A stretch of DNA of 64,000 bases from Rhodospirillales bacterium (lineage in GTDB: Bacteria > Pseudomonadota > Alphaproteobacteria > Rhodospirillales > Defluviicoccaceae). Positions 45,361 through 54,196 of the stretch are shown here, one piece after another. Every line of letters starts with the position of its first letter. The stretch's first letter is position 1. The stretch lies in NCBI GenBank assembly GCA_016712595.1, contig JADJQT010000002.1, forward strand, positions 868,001-932,000. The letters are read 5' to 3'. The translations under genes were made by a program, and so were the position numbers. The notes under the pieces were generated by a model that was not told where the DNA came from, ran no database searches, and saw only the letters and a program-made list of their open reading frames with translations.

Positions 45361-48129
45361 ATGCCGATTCGTCCTGACCACGCCGGCGCCCGCCCGCCGG
45401 CAACCCCGTGCGACGTCTTTCTCAGCTACAGCCGAAACGACCTCGAGGCGGCGGCGCTGTTGCGCGCGCAACTCGAGCACACCGGCATCACGGTGTTCAA
45501 GGACGACCAGAGCGTCCGTGAAGGCGATCTCTGGCTGGAGGAGATCCAGGCGGCGGTGAGCGGCTGCGGAGTCTTCGTCGTCCTGGTCGGCCGGGACGGC
45601 GTGCAGCGGTGGATCGGCGCCGAGGCGCAGGTGGCGCTCATCCGCTACTTCGCGCCGCATGACGATGGCGATCGCCTGCCGATCTTTCCGGTATTGCTGG
45701 GCGCCGCCCTGCCGGACTCTTTGCCGGCGTTCCTGCGGCTGTTCCAGGCGACGCCATGGAACGGCACCGGCCCCTTATCCGATCGACTGCTCGAACAGAT
45801 CCGCAACCGGACCCTCGTCGCCAACCAGCACTTGGCCTTCGAGGGTTGCCCGTTCGTCGGCCTTGCCGCCTATCGCGCCGACCAGGCGCACCTGTTCTTC
45901 GGCCGGCAGAAGGAGACGCTTGATGCGCTCGCCTGCTTCGAGTCGCGTGACGGCCGCGCGCCGGTGCGCTGGCTGGAGATCAACGGCAATTCCGGCTCGG
46001 GAAAATCGTCGCTGGTGAACGCCGGTTTGCTGCCGCTGATCGAGCAGGGGTGGCTGTGGCCGCGCACCGGCCTGGCGCACTGGCGGCGGATCGGGCCGAT
46101 GATGCCGGGGGCTCATCCCGTGGCGATGCTGGCCGAAGTGCTGGCGCGTGCCTGGCAGAGCGAGATGGCGGAGGTGCATGCCCGCCTCGCGGCGGACGGC
46201 GAGGCGGCGCTGGCCTTCTGGCTGCGCGGTCGCAAACCGGACGATCAGAGCGCCTTTCTGCTCGCCATCGACCAGTTTGAGGAGTTGTTCACCTTTGCCG
46301 ATGCCGAAGAGCGCCGCAGGTTCGATCGCCTTCTCGCCGCGGCGTTGGAGGACCCGGATTGCCCGCTGTTTGTTCTCTCCACGGTGCGATCCGACTTTCT
46401 CGACCGCTTCCAGGACGACCTGCCGCGGCTGGTGAGGGTGCGCAACGGTCCCGCCAAGCTCTGGACCCTGCCACAGATCGGCGGCGCGGCGTTGCGCGAG
46501 GTGATCGCCGGCCCGGCGCGGCTCGCCGGCCTCGACGTCAGCGAGATCAAGGAAGTGATCGTGGGCGAGGTGCGGGACGAGCCGGGCGCCCTGCCGCTGG
46601 TGGAGAACGCGCTGCATCGGCTTTGGCAGCAGCGGCAGGGCAACCGTCTCAGCGGACAGGTGCTCACCGATGAGGGGGGGCTTGCCGGCATCCTTAGCGG
46701 CAGTGCCGACGGGCTGCTGGTGGAGCTCGATGCACGCGAGCGTGAGCGCGCCCTCGACCTCCTGTTCCGGCTGGTGCGGGTCGACCCGGAAGCATGTCGG
46801 CATACGCGCCGACCGATCTCGCTCGCCGAAGCCGTTGCCGTCGCAGGCGGCGGCGAGCAAGGGCGATCGCTGGTCGCCCGCCTTGCCGGCCAGCGTCGCC
46901 GCGATGGTGGAACGGCGGAGCAGCCGCTGCGCCTGATCACCATCACCGAGGATAGCGAAAAAGACAAACAGCCGGGTGGCGGCCCTCGGATCAACCTCAT
47001 TCACGAAACGCTGATCCGCAGCAAGGGTCTGGATGCCGCCGGCAAGCCGCAGCCCTACTGGCCGACGCTGTGGGCCTACATCGAGAAGAACACGGAGCGG
47101 GCGGCGCAGCGGGAACGGCTGCGGCTGTTGGCGCGGGAGTGGAAGGATCGCACGGGGCTGTCGAGACTCTTCGGGCTCGCCGGCTGGTCGTCGCTGCTCG
47201 GCTTTCGCCGGCTGGCCGCACCGGGGAGCCTCGAGCAGCGCTATCTGCGCTGGAGCCGCGCCCGCGCCGCCGTCGAGGCGGTCGCCCTGGCTGCGGCCCT
47301 TGGCGTCATTGGCGAGGGCGTGTCGTGGGCGATGCTCCGCGGGGCGCCTTTCGCGGTTGCCGAGGAGCGCTGGGCCTACGGTCTCGGCGCAAAGCCGCCG
47401 CTTCCGCGCCTCGTCGATATCCCCGCGGGATCTTTCCGCATGGGGAGCGAGAAGGACGATGAATCGAAACCCGTGCATCCGGTGACGTTCGGGCAGCCTT
47501 TTTCGATTGGCGCAACCGAGGTGACGTTTCGCGAATGGGACGCCTGCCTCGCCGACGGCGGTTGCAACTATTGCCCTGCCGATCAGGGTTGGGGCCGTGA
47601 CACGCGGCCGGTAATCAACGTCTCCTGGCTGGATGCGCAGGTCTACCTCGCCTGGTTGAGCCGCCGAATGAAACGGGTCTGTCGGTTGCCAAGCGAGGCC
47701 GAGTGGGAGTATGCGGCCCGGGCCGGGACGGCGAGCGAATTCCCGCTCCCGGCTGCGAGCGGCAACGACGACATCAAAGGAAAAGCCCTGGCCAACTGCG
47801 CCGACTGCGGCAGTCCGTGGGATCTGAAGCAAACGGCGCCAGTCGGACAGTTTGCCGCCAACGCCTGGGGTTTGCACGACATGCATGGCAACGTCTTCGA
47901 GTGGGTCGAGGACTGCTGGCACGAAAACTATGCCGATGCGCCGGACAACGGAGCGACGTGGCGCGAGGAAAGTGGCGGCAACTGTTCTTCCCGCGTGCTG
48001 CGCGGCGGGTCCTGGTACGACAAGCAGGACTACGCGCGCTCAGCGACCCGCGATCGATACAACCCGGGCTACCGCTACGACGGCCTTGGCTTTCGTGTGC
48101 TGTGCTCGCCCCCATCTGCGGGGCATTGA
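45361..48129 (+). CDS. TIR - STAND NTPase - FGE/SUMF1 domain protein
   Basis: A 922-residue three-part protein. Residues 17-145 form a TIR domain (CDVFLSYSRND, then FKDDQSVREGDLWLEEIQ) with a W84-x3-E88 pair (RWIGAE) at the position of the catalytic Glu of TIR NADases. Residues 160-550 form a STAND ATPase of the nSTAND1 type: FVGLAAYRADQAHLFFGR, Walker A GNSGSGKSS (209-217) and Walker B FLLAIDQFEELF (299-310). A hydrophobic segment lies near 638-656. Residues 682-917 form an FGE/SUMF1-like domain (IPAGSFRMGSE, LPSEAEWEYAARAG, GNVFEWVEDCW, RVLRGGSWY), but the two cysteines of true formylglycine-generating enzymes are missing, so it probably binds rather than oxidises. The ATG at 45361 follows GGGGAGGGG. 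Such architectures are known from predicted conflict systems, with TIR as effector and the C terminus as sensor. It is a single-gene unit. Confidence 0.88.
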   Translation: MPIRPDHAGARPPATPCDVFLSYSRNDLEAAALLRAQLEHTGITVFKDDQSVREGDLWLEEIQAAVSGCGVFVVLVGRDGVQRWIGAEAQVALIRYFAPHDDGDRLPIFPVLLGAALPDSLPAFLRLFQATPWNGTGPLSDRLLEQIRNRTLVANQHLAFEGCPFVGLAAYRADQAHLFFGRQKETLDALACFESRDGRAPVRWLEINGNSGSGKSSLVNAGLLPLIEQGWLWPRTGLAHWRRIGPMMPGAHPVAMLAEVLARAWQSEMAEVHARLAADGEAALAFWLRGRKPDDQSAFLLAIDQFEELFTFADAEERRRFDRLLAAALEDPDCPLFVLSTVRSDFLDRFQDDLPRLVRVRNGPAKLWTLPQIGGAALREVIAGPARLAGLDVSEIKEVIVGEVRDEPGALPLVENALHRLWQQRQGNRLSGQVLTDEGGLAGILSGSADGLLVELDARERERALDLLFRLVRVDPEACRHTRRPISLAEAVAVAGGGEQGRSLVARLAGQRRRDGGTAEQPLRLITITEDSEKDKQPGGGPRINLIHETLIRSKGLDAAGKPQPYWPTLWAYIEKNTERAAQRERLRLLAREWKDRTGLSRLFGLAGWSSLLGFRRLAAPGSLEQRYLRWSRARAAVEAVALAAALGVIGEGVSWAMLRGAPFAVAEERWAYGLGAKPPLPRLVDIPAGSFRMGSEKDDESKPVHPVTFGQPFSIGATEVTFREWDACLADGGCNYCPADQGWGRDTRPVINVSWLDAQVYLAWLSRRMKRVCRLPSEAEWEYAARAGTASEFPLPAASGNDDIKGKALANCADCGSPWDLKQTAPVGQFAANAWGLHDMHGNVFEWVEDCWHENYADAPDNGATWREESGGNCSSRVLRGGSWYDKQDYARSATRDRYNPGYRYDGLGFRVLCSPPSAGH

Positions 48130-48237
48130 CCGCCACAAGCGCTGCGCAAGACTTATCGCCGGATTTCAAGACTGTGGGGTCGACCCAGCACTACCTGCCT
48201 TTCCGCGCGTATCGGTCCTGACGACGCAACAATACCC

Positions 48238-50058
48238 TCAGCCGCTCCGCATCGCCCGGCTCAGTGCGGCGATGTTACGGATCGCCGACGTCGGTATCGT
48301 GGCGGACTCGGGCATTTTTGCTTCCATCGTTCGCACTGCGGGGCTCATGTCTTCTGAGACCAACGCTTCCGGTGCGGTGTCGAGGAATTTGTAGAGAAGT
48401 ATTCGCTCGCCGGCCGTCATGTCACGCACCACCGGCATGAACATGTACGATTCAAAGTTCGCAGGGTCGGTCAGCCGCCGGAGTAAGCTGCCGTACTTGC
48501 GGATTTGCGCCTCGTCACCAAGCCGGAGCCAGTTGTCCATGCACGGGGCCATGGCGTGCCATTTAACGAGTACGGACTTATAGACGTTATCCCAGGTGGG
48601 AGGCAGCGTCGCCATCGCCGAATTGGCGGGAAGCGTGCGGACGTACGTGTAGGTTGTCAGCTGCGGGTCAATTCCTTGCGGAAGAGGCGGGTTCACTCCT
48701 GGCACGAAGATGTAGGGGTTCACCGCGCCGCCCTGAATGCTCGCGACATCGAACCGGGCGACGCCTTGCTCATCCGTCACCGTTTCGGCCGCGAGCACCG
48801 GTGTGTCGGGCTGAGCATCATACATCGATACTGCGACACCATGGCCAACCGGCATACCGCCTTTAAGCACCTGCACGCTTAGCTGGGCTGATTGGCCTTC
48901 ATCGATATAGACATTATGAGTGAGGGGCACTGCACGCAGGCCCGCTTCGGAAAGAAGCACCGTGCCGTCGCCAGCGAGGAGCTCAAGGTCGCTAACCGTT
49001 GCCGCCTCGAGTGACGCTTCGTCGAGCGGGATGGTAACAAGGCCCGATGTTGCCTCATAGGCGGACCGATCATACTGCGGATAGGAAAGGGTAGCGAGTT
49101 TCTTCGATCCTTCGGAGTTGGTGGCGATGATATCGACCGGACCGAAATTCTGCTTCGATAACAGTCCATTCACCTCCGCGATACTGTTGGAAAGGTCAAT
49201 GGTGAGAGCATGGTGCGATAGGCGTGCATGCGCTGTTGCCGCCGTCTGCGCGGTCGTCGCTGCCAACAGCGTTCTGTCGCCGGGCTCCTGCGCCGGCTCG
49301 CCGCGCCGCCACAAGCCCAGCACTCCAACCAGGAGGCTGCGCGCGGGGTTCGGTTGCCAGCCGCCGTCGATCAGCTTCGCCTGGAGCGCGGTCGCGGCGG
49401 CGCGCGTTGCCGGCGTGCCGTTGCGAAGGCAGGCGTCGCCAAAATAGACCGTCCGATACGCGTTCCAGCGTACCGTCAGTCCAAGGACGTCGTCGCTCTC
49501 AAGCGCTGTTGCCAACATGGCGATCGCACGAGAATCGTGAGGATCGAACTGCAGGCCGGCCTTTGCAAACGACGTCTGCCAGACGACCGACGCGATGCCA
49601 GCGATCATCCGGTTGTGGCTGTTGCGCGTAAAGTTAATGTAACGCGCGATAAAGCGCGTGCTGCGCTGGCAGGCGATCCGGCAGCCGCCATCGACGCCGA
49701 ACTGCATCGAGTCGAAGAACAACTGCGATGAGAATGCGCCGTAAGGCTCGCAGTCGACCAGCATGCCGAGGAAGCTCACTGGCGATCCGACGAAGCCCTC
49801 GTGGAGGCAAAGGCCGTCGCCCGTGTCTACGCCGCTTACGAAGGTATCGAAGAAGGCAGAGCGGTGCGAGCCATGCGGATTCCAGTTGCCGCTCGTTACG
49901 TCCGCGATCGCCTGGGAGCGAAAGACGTCAGCTGACACACCATCGGGCAGGGGTTCGGCTGTTACCTCGTCATAGATGTTGGGATAGTTATTGGTGACAA
50001 TCGGGTCCCAGGTAACTTGGCCACGAAAGTAAACGCGAGGCGTTTCAAGAACGCTCAT
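48238..50058 (-). CDS. VioB N-terminal-half-like protein
   Basis: A 606-residue protein resembling the N-terminal ~600 residues of VioB, the iminophenylpyruvate dimer synthase of violacein biosynthesis. Shared blocks, from memory of VioB, are the start MSVLETPRVYFRGQVTW, the block ALESDDVLGLTVRWNAY, GVLGLWRRGEPA, and near the end NFESYMFMPVVRDMTAGERILLYKFL (trimmed: MPVVRDMTAGERILL). An immunoglobulin-like stretch (SAQLSVQVLKGGMPVGHGVAV) lies near residues 395-455. No signal peptide is seen. Its ATG overlaps the stop of the ferritin-like gene (ATGA), so the two are translationally coupled and probably form one complex. Confidence 0.7.
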   Translation of the reverse strand: MSVLETPRVYFRGQVTWDPIVTNNYPNIYDEVTAEPLPDGVSADVFRSQAIADVTSGNWNPHGSHRSAFFDTFVSGVDTGDGLCLHEGFVGSPVSFLGMLVDCEPYGAFSSQLFFDSMQFGVDGGCRIACQRSTRFIARYINFTRNSHNRMIAGIASVVWQTSFAKAGLQFDPHDSRAIAMLATALESDDVLGLTVRWNAYRTVYFGDACLRNGTPATRAAATALQAKLIDGGWQPNPARSLLVGVLGLWRRGEPAQEPGDRTLLAATTAQTAATAHARLSHHALTIDLSNSIAEVNGLLSKQNFGPVDIIATNSEGSKKLATLSYPQYDRSAYEATSGLVTIPLDEASLEAATVSDLELLAGDGTVLLSEAGLRAVPLTHNVYIDEGQSAQLSVQVLKGGMPVGHGVAVSMYDAQPDTPVLAAETVTDEQGVARFDVASIQGGAVNPYIFVPGVNPPLPQGIDPQLTTYTYVRTLPANSAMATLPPTWDNVYKSVLVKWHAMAPCMDNWLRLGDEAQIRKYGSLLRRLTDPANFESYMFMPVVRDMTAGERILLYKFLDTAPEALVSEDMSPAVRTMEAKMPESATIPTSAIRNIAALSRAMRSG

Positions 50059-51083
50059 TGCACCGCTCCCGTGCTGGAGGGCGTGTAGATGAACGCCGGC
50101 CCTGCGACCTTGTCCGATTGGCTAAGCGGCGTGCTCAGTGCTGTTGTCGAGGCCATGCGAAGGTCAAACATCGCACGCACTGCATTGCCCAGTCGCGCGC
50201 GCTCACCCGAAACCGCGCGTTGCAGCTCCTCGATCAGCGTCGTATAGGCTTGGTTGCACGCGGCCTGCACGGCTCGAGCTGTTGGCGGCTCGTTGCTGAA
50301 ATCATGGGTGCCCGGATCTGAAATGGCAGGGTAGACCGCGCTCCAATCGACGCCGAGTGGCGCCGGTCCCCAGGTGTAGCCCAGCCGGTTGTCCGCCTTG
50401 GTCAACACCTTGTCGTAGAATACCTCGCCAAAACGATAGTAGTGAGAGACCTCGTTCTCGAAGTCGAGCGGGTTCGCCTTTGTGCCTTCCCCCTCGCTGA
50501 CGATGATTGAAATGGCGCGATGCGCGTCCGCATAGCTGTTTATTGGAAAGAGTTGGCCGGCGAAGAATTGGGCGTCGTCAATCTGGTTGCGATTCGGCGC
50601 CCACTGCGTATTCGGTAACTGTGCGAGAAAGGCATCGAGAGCCGCATAAAATTCACCGATCGTCACTGTGAGGGCCGCCTCGGCCATCATGAGGCGCTCG
50701 ACCGGAAATGGGATCGGCTCTTCGGGCTCCTCTATGTCCATCCCCTGTTTCATCGCCTCGGGTGAAAAGGGCAGGAGATGAGCGATGAGCGGGGCTCCGT
50801 CCCGGCCGATACCTCCGGGTAAGGGGCCAGGGTAGACGGGGGACGAGAGTTTCGGCGTACCGCCTATCGCGTTGAGGATATTGCACGCAAGACACATGTG
50901 GGTCATCTCCTGACCCACTATCGAAGATAGGCTGTCCACGGCCTGCCGGTTGCTGCCCGGCTTGATCGAGAATTTGGTGTAGAGGTAGGCTGGTATCGTT
51001 GAGAACTCGAGGTCGATTGCCGTCTGGAGTGCCGCTGCCGCATCCCCCATCGATTCCAGCCGCTGTCGTTGCAGACGAAGCAT
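50055..51083 (-). CDS. Ferritin-like protein related to VioB/RebD C-terminal domain
   Basis: A 342-residue protein with the ferritin-like domain found in VioB and RebD: LQTAIDLEFSTIPAYLYTKFSI (trimmed: AIDLEFSTIPAYLY) with the first metal-ligand Glu, and VGQEMTHMCLACNILNAIGG with the E-x2-H pair. Later helices carry ligand candidates in LMMAEAALTVTIGEFY and FENEVSHYYRFGE. The start at 51083 is set by AAAGGGGGGATGAA directly before the ATG; the longer frame to 51422 overlaps purE antisense and is non-coding. Together with the downstream gene it corresponds to VioB cut in two. No other violacein or indolocarbazole gene is in the window. Confidence 0.78.
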   Translation of the reverse strand: MLRLQRQRLESMGDAAAALQTAIDLEFSTIPAYLYTKFSIKPGSNRQAVDSLSSIVGQEMTHMCLACNILNAIGGTPKLSSPVYPGPLPGGIGRDGAPLIAHLLPFSPEAMKQGMDIEEPEEPIPFPVERLMMAEAALTVTIGEFYAALDAFLAQLPNTQWAPNRNQIDDAQFFAGQLFPINSYADAHRAISIIVSEGEGTKANPLDFENEVSHYYRFGEVFYDKVLTKADNRLGYTWGPAPLGVDWSAVYPAISDPGTHDFSNEPPTARAVQAACNQAYTTLIEELQRAVSGERARLGNAVRAMFDLRMASTTALSTPLSQSDKVAGPAFIYTPSSTGAVQ

Positions 51084-51315
51084 TTCATCCCCCCTTTCGA
51101 CTAATTTTTTCCAACATATCAGAGGGCGTGATGTACCGCAAATGCGGGCTTTTTTGCTCCAAAAATACTTAGCCTCGGCAATCGTCAAGGGCGCCGGCGG
51201 GGTGAAACATGGCGCTCGAACGTCCGCGGATCGATCCGGCGCTTGTTTCGCACGCGCGGTTCCTGAATAATCCCGCGCTCGTTTCGGAACGATCTCCGCC
51301 GGGCAAAGGGCTTTC

Positions 51316-51825
51316 ATGAACATCAGCGTGCCGCCGCAGATGCCGGATGTCGGCATCGTCATGGGCAGCCAATCCGACTGGCAAACCATGCGGCACGCGG
51401 CCGAGACCCTTGCGGCGCTCAACGTTGCTTACGAGGCGCGCATCGTCTCCGCCCACCGCACCCCCGAGCGTCTATTCGCCTACGCCCAAGCCGCGAAGGC
51501 GCGGGGATTGAAGGTGATCATCGCCGGTGCCGGCGGCGCCGCGCACCTGCCGGGAATGATGGCGGCGCTCACGCCCCTGCCGGTTCTGGGTGTGCCGATT
51601 GAAAGCAAGGCATTGTCCGGGCGCGACAGTCTGCTGTCGATCGTGCAGATGCCCGCCGGCATTCCCGTCGGCACCCTGGCGATCGGGCGCGCCGGCGCGA
51701 TCAATGCCGCGCTGCTCACCGTCGCCGTCCTCGCGCTCGCCGATCCCGTCCTCGCCGATACCCTCGATGTTTGGCGAAAACAACAGACGGCTGGCGTCGC
51801 CGACGTTCCCAGCGACGACGCCTGA
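51316..51825 (+). CDS. purE: N5-carboxyaminoimidazole ribonucleotide mutase
   Basis: Converts N5-CAIR to CAIR in purine synthesis. The 169 residues are the normal class I PurE length. VGIVMGSQSDWQTM carries the catalytic GSxSD motif, followed by SAHRTPERLF, IIAGAGGAAHLPGMMA and GVPIESKALSGRDSLLSIVQMP, trimmed as expected of the family. The ATG at 51316 follows GGGCAAAGGG. purK starts 12 bases downstream, so the two form one operon. Confidence 0.95.
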   Translation: MNISVPPQMPDVGIVMGSQSDWQTMRHAAETLAALNVAYEARIVSAHRTPERLFAYAQAAKARGLKVIIAGAGGAAHLPGMMAALTPLPVLGVPIESKALSGRDSLLSIVQMPAGIPVGTLAIGRAGAINAALLTVAVLALADPVLADTLDVWRKQQTAGVADVPSDDA

Positions 51826-51836
51826 GGCTCCGTTCC

Positions 51837-52934
51837 GTGCGCGATAAGCCCGCAGGCCCGCTTCCGCCGGGCGCCGTGATCGGTATTCTCGGCGGCGGTC
51901 AGCTCGGCCGGATGATGGCGATTGCCGCCGCCCGCTTCGGCTATCGCTGTCACGTGTTCACGCCCGAGGCGGATTCGCCGGCAGCGCAGGTGAGTGCGCA
52001 CGCGGTCGTCGCCGGATGGGACGACGATGCAGCGCTCGCCGCGTTCGCGGCCGAATGCGACGTTGTCACCTACGAGTTCGAGAACATCCCGGTGATGGTG
52101 GCCGAGCGGCTCGCCCGTCACGCCCCCGTGCGCCCCGATCCGGCGATTCTCGCCATCTGCCAGGACCGGATCGCCGAAAAGCAGTTTCTATCGAAGATCG
52201 GCGTCGATACCGCGCCCTGGCAGCCGGTCGAAGTTGCCGCCAGCCTGGTTGGCGCCGATGAGGCGATCGGCCGGCCGTCGGTGCTGAAGACGTCCCGCCT
52301 TGGCTATGACGGCAAGGGCCAAGCCGTGATCGGACGGGAAACCGACCTTGCGCTCGCGTGGTCGGATCTGGTCGCCGGCCACGATATGGCGGGCATCGTT
52401 GAGGCATGGATCGATTTCAGCCTCGAGATTTCAGTAATCGTCGCCCGCTCGCTGAGCGGCACGCTCGCCACCTTCGTGCCGGTCGAGAATCAGCATGAAC
52501 ATCACATCCTTCGTCGGACGGTGGCGCCGGCGGCGATCGAACGGAGCGTCGCGTCCAGGGCGGATGCGATCGCCCGGCACATCGCCGAGGCGCTCGACCT
52601 CGTGGGCGTGCTCGCTGCCGAGATGTTCGTCTGCGCCGACGGAAACGTGCTGGTCAATGAACTCGCTCCCCGGCCGCACAATTCGGGGCACTGGACGATT
52701 GACGCCTGCGCGGTCTCGCAATTTGAACAGTGCGTGCGCGCGATCGCCGGATTGCCCCTCGGCCCGACCGAACGGCACTCCGACGCGGTGATGGAGAACC
52801 TTCTCGGCTACGAAGTCGAACGCTGGCCTGACCTCGTACGCAATTCCGCCGCCCGTCTGCACCTCTATGGCAAGGCGGAGCCGCGTCCGGGACGAAAGAT
52901 GGGTCATGTGACTTGGCTGTCGCCTCGACGGTGA
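51837..52934 (+). CDS. purK: N5-carboxyaminoimidazole ribonucleotide synthase
   Basis: ATP-grasp enzyme that carboxylates AIR with bicarbonate, delivering N5-CAIR to PurE. The 365 residues include VIGILGGGQLGRMMAIAAA at the N terminus, YEFENIPV, RLGYDGKGQ in the ATP-grasp loop, EISVIVAR, and VNELAPRPHNSGHWTIDAC, all standard PurK motifs. The GTG at 51837 with GAGG at 51823-51826 is the likely start; the frame extends further upstream through the end of purE without similarity. Confidence 0.94.
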   Translation: MRDKPAGPLPPGAVIGILGGGQLGRMMAIAAARFGYRCHVFTPEADSPAAQVSAHAVVAGWDDDAALAAFAAECDVVTYEFENIPVMVAERLARHAPVRPDPAILAICQDRIAEKQFLSKIGVDTAPWQPVEVAASLVGADEAIGRPSVLKTSRLGYDGKGQAVIGRETDLALAWSDLVAGHDMAGIVEAWIDFSLEISVIVARSLSGTLATFVPVENQHEHHILRRTVAPAAIERSVASRADAIARHIAEALDLVGVLAAEMFVCADGNVLVNELAPRPHNSGHWTIDACAVSQFEQCVRAIAGLPLGPTERHSDAVMENLLGYEVERWPDLVRNSAARLHLYGKAEPRPGRKMGHVTWLSPRR

Positions 52935-53282
52935 CGCTGCTCACGCGCTGCGCCTTCGGAAACACAACAAATAGGTGTCTGCTGTCCGTGACGTACGACT
53001 GCTTGTTCCTGAGGTTGGCGAATCGGTCGAAGTGATTCGTTTGGGCGACGGCGCCTCGACGACGCCCGGCAGCTCTGATATGGTCACCAGATTGTGGGGT
53101 GTCCGACCGCAGAATCGATAGCCAGCGGGAGCGGTTAGAGACGCATCTTCAAGCCCGGTGAGAACGATTGCTCGCGCGTTCTGTGACTCGGCGAGAGAGC
53201 TCGTGCATCATTATCCGCAAAAGACCTGGGAGCGCCCGCACACGTGGCGCCGGACTGTGTCGGCAATTCATTGGGCCCTAGA
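52935..53282. other. Intergenic region between purK and minC
   Basis: No gene is visible. It should contain the minCDE promoter, but I could not define its boxes. Confidence 0.4.
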
Positions 53283-54119
53283 ATGACATCGGCAATAAAG
53301 GCGCACTCTTCGATCGACCCATCGCCCCCTCCATTCCAGATCCGCGGTGGCGCCTACACGCTGCTGGTTCTGCGTTTGAACGATCCCAAGGACCCGACGC
53401 TTTTCCAGCGCCTCGCCGATAAGATCGCCCAGGCGCCGAATTTCTTTCGCCACGCGCCGGTAGTCATCGATCTACAGGCGTTGGCGGCGGCGCCGGCGTT
53501 TAACATGGCAGAGCTTGGCCGGCGGCTGCGCCAGCACCAGCTTGTGCCCATCGGCGTGCAGAACGGTACCGATGAACAGAACCGGGCAGCGGTGAACGCC
53601 GGCTGGAGCCTGTTCCCAGAAGGACGGCAGGCGCGGCTGAATGACGCGGCGCCAAGCACAATCGAGGTGAGCGATGCGGCGCCGACGACTGGTGCGCCCC
53701 CTTTGGCTCATCGTCAGTCCCCCATCCAGACGGCTGGCGAGCGACTGACCTCTGTCCCATCGACCGGCGACGCGGACGCGGCCGCCGGATCTCCGGCGCG
53801 CGTCGTCACCCAGCCGGTGCGCTCGGGACGGCAGGTTTATGCGCATCGAGGCGACCTCGTCGTGCTCGCCTCGACCAGTGCGGGTGCGGAACTCCTCGCC
53901 GACGGCCACATTCATGTCTATGGCGCTCTGCGCGGCCGGGCGCTGGCCGGCGTGTCGGGTGATACCGGTGCACGCATCTTCTGCCGATCGCTGGAGGCAG
54001 AACTGGTCTCGATCGCCGGCTATTGGCGCGTGCGCGAGGACATCCCCGAGGCCCTCATCGGCAAATCGGTCCAAATCGCCCTCGAGGGCGATCGCATCAC
54101 CATCGAACCGCTGACGTGA
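53283..54119 (+). CDS. minC: Septum site-determining protein MinC
   Basis: Inhibitor of FtsZ assembly at the cell poles, 278 residues. The N-terminal domain begins FQIRGGAYTLLVLRL and includes APVVIDLQAL. A variable, Ala/Pro-rich linker (about residues 115-175) separates it from the C-terminal beta-helix domain with VRSGRQVYAHRGDLVVLAS (trimmed: SGRQVYAHRGDLVV), GHIHVYGALRGRALAG and FCRSLEAELVSIAG. The ATG at 53283 matches the family start. First gene of the minCDE operon. Confidence 0.93.
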   Translation: MTSAIKAHSSIDPSPPPFQIRGGAYTLLVLRLNDPKDPTLFQRLADKIAQAPNFFRHAPVVIDLQALAAAPAFNMAELGRRLRQHQLVPIGVQNGTDEQNRAAVNAGWSLFPEGRQARLNDAAPSTIEVSDAAPTTGAPPLAHRQSPIQTAGERLTSVPSTGDADAAAGSPARVVTQPVRSGRQVYAHRGDLVVLASTSAGAELLADGHIHVYGALRGRALAGVSGDTGARIFCRSLEAELVSIAGYWRVREDIPEALIGKSVQIALEGDRITIEPLT

Positions 54120-54196
54120 GCTATGCGAGGCGGCGATCAACTTGGCCCGAAGCATCCAACCGGCACGGCGGGCCTCGCGAAGAAGTGGAGGAAAAC

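Noticed and set aside
45775..47922. 715-codon open frame on the minus strand
   Set aside because: It is antisense to the TIR-STAND-FGE gene and shows no domain, only Arg/Gln/Pro-rich sequence.
51084..51422. N-terminal extension of the ferritin-like protein
   Set aside because: The extension overlaps purE in antisense and the proper ribosome site is next to the ATG at 51083.
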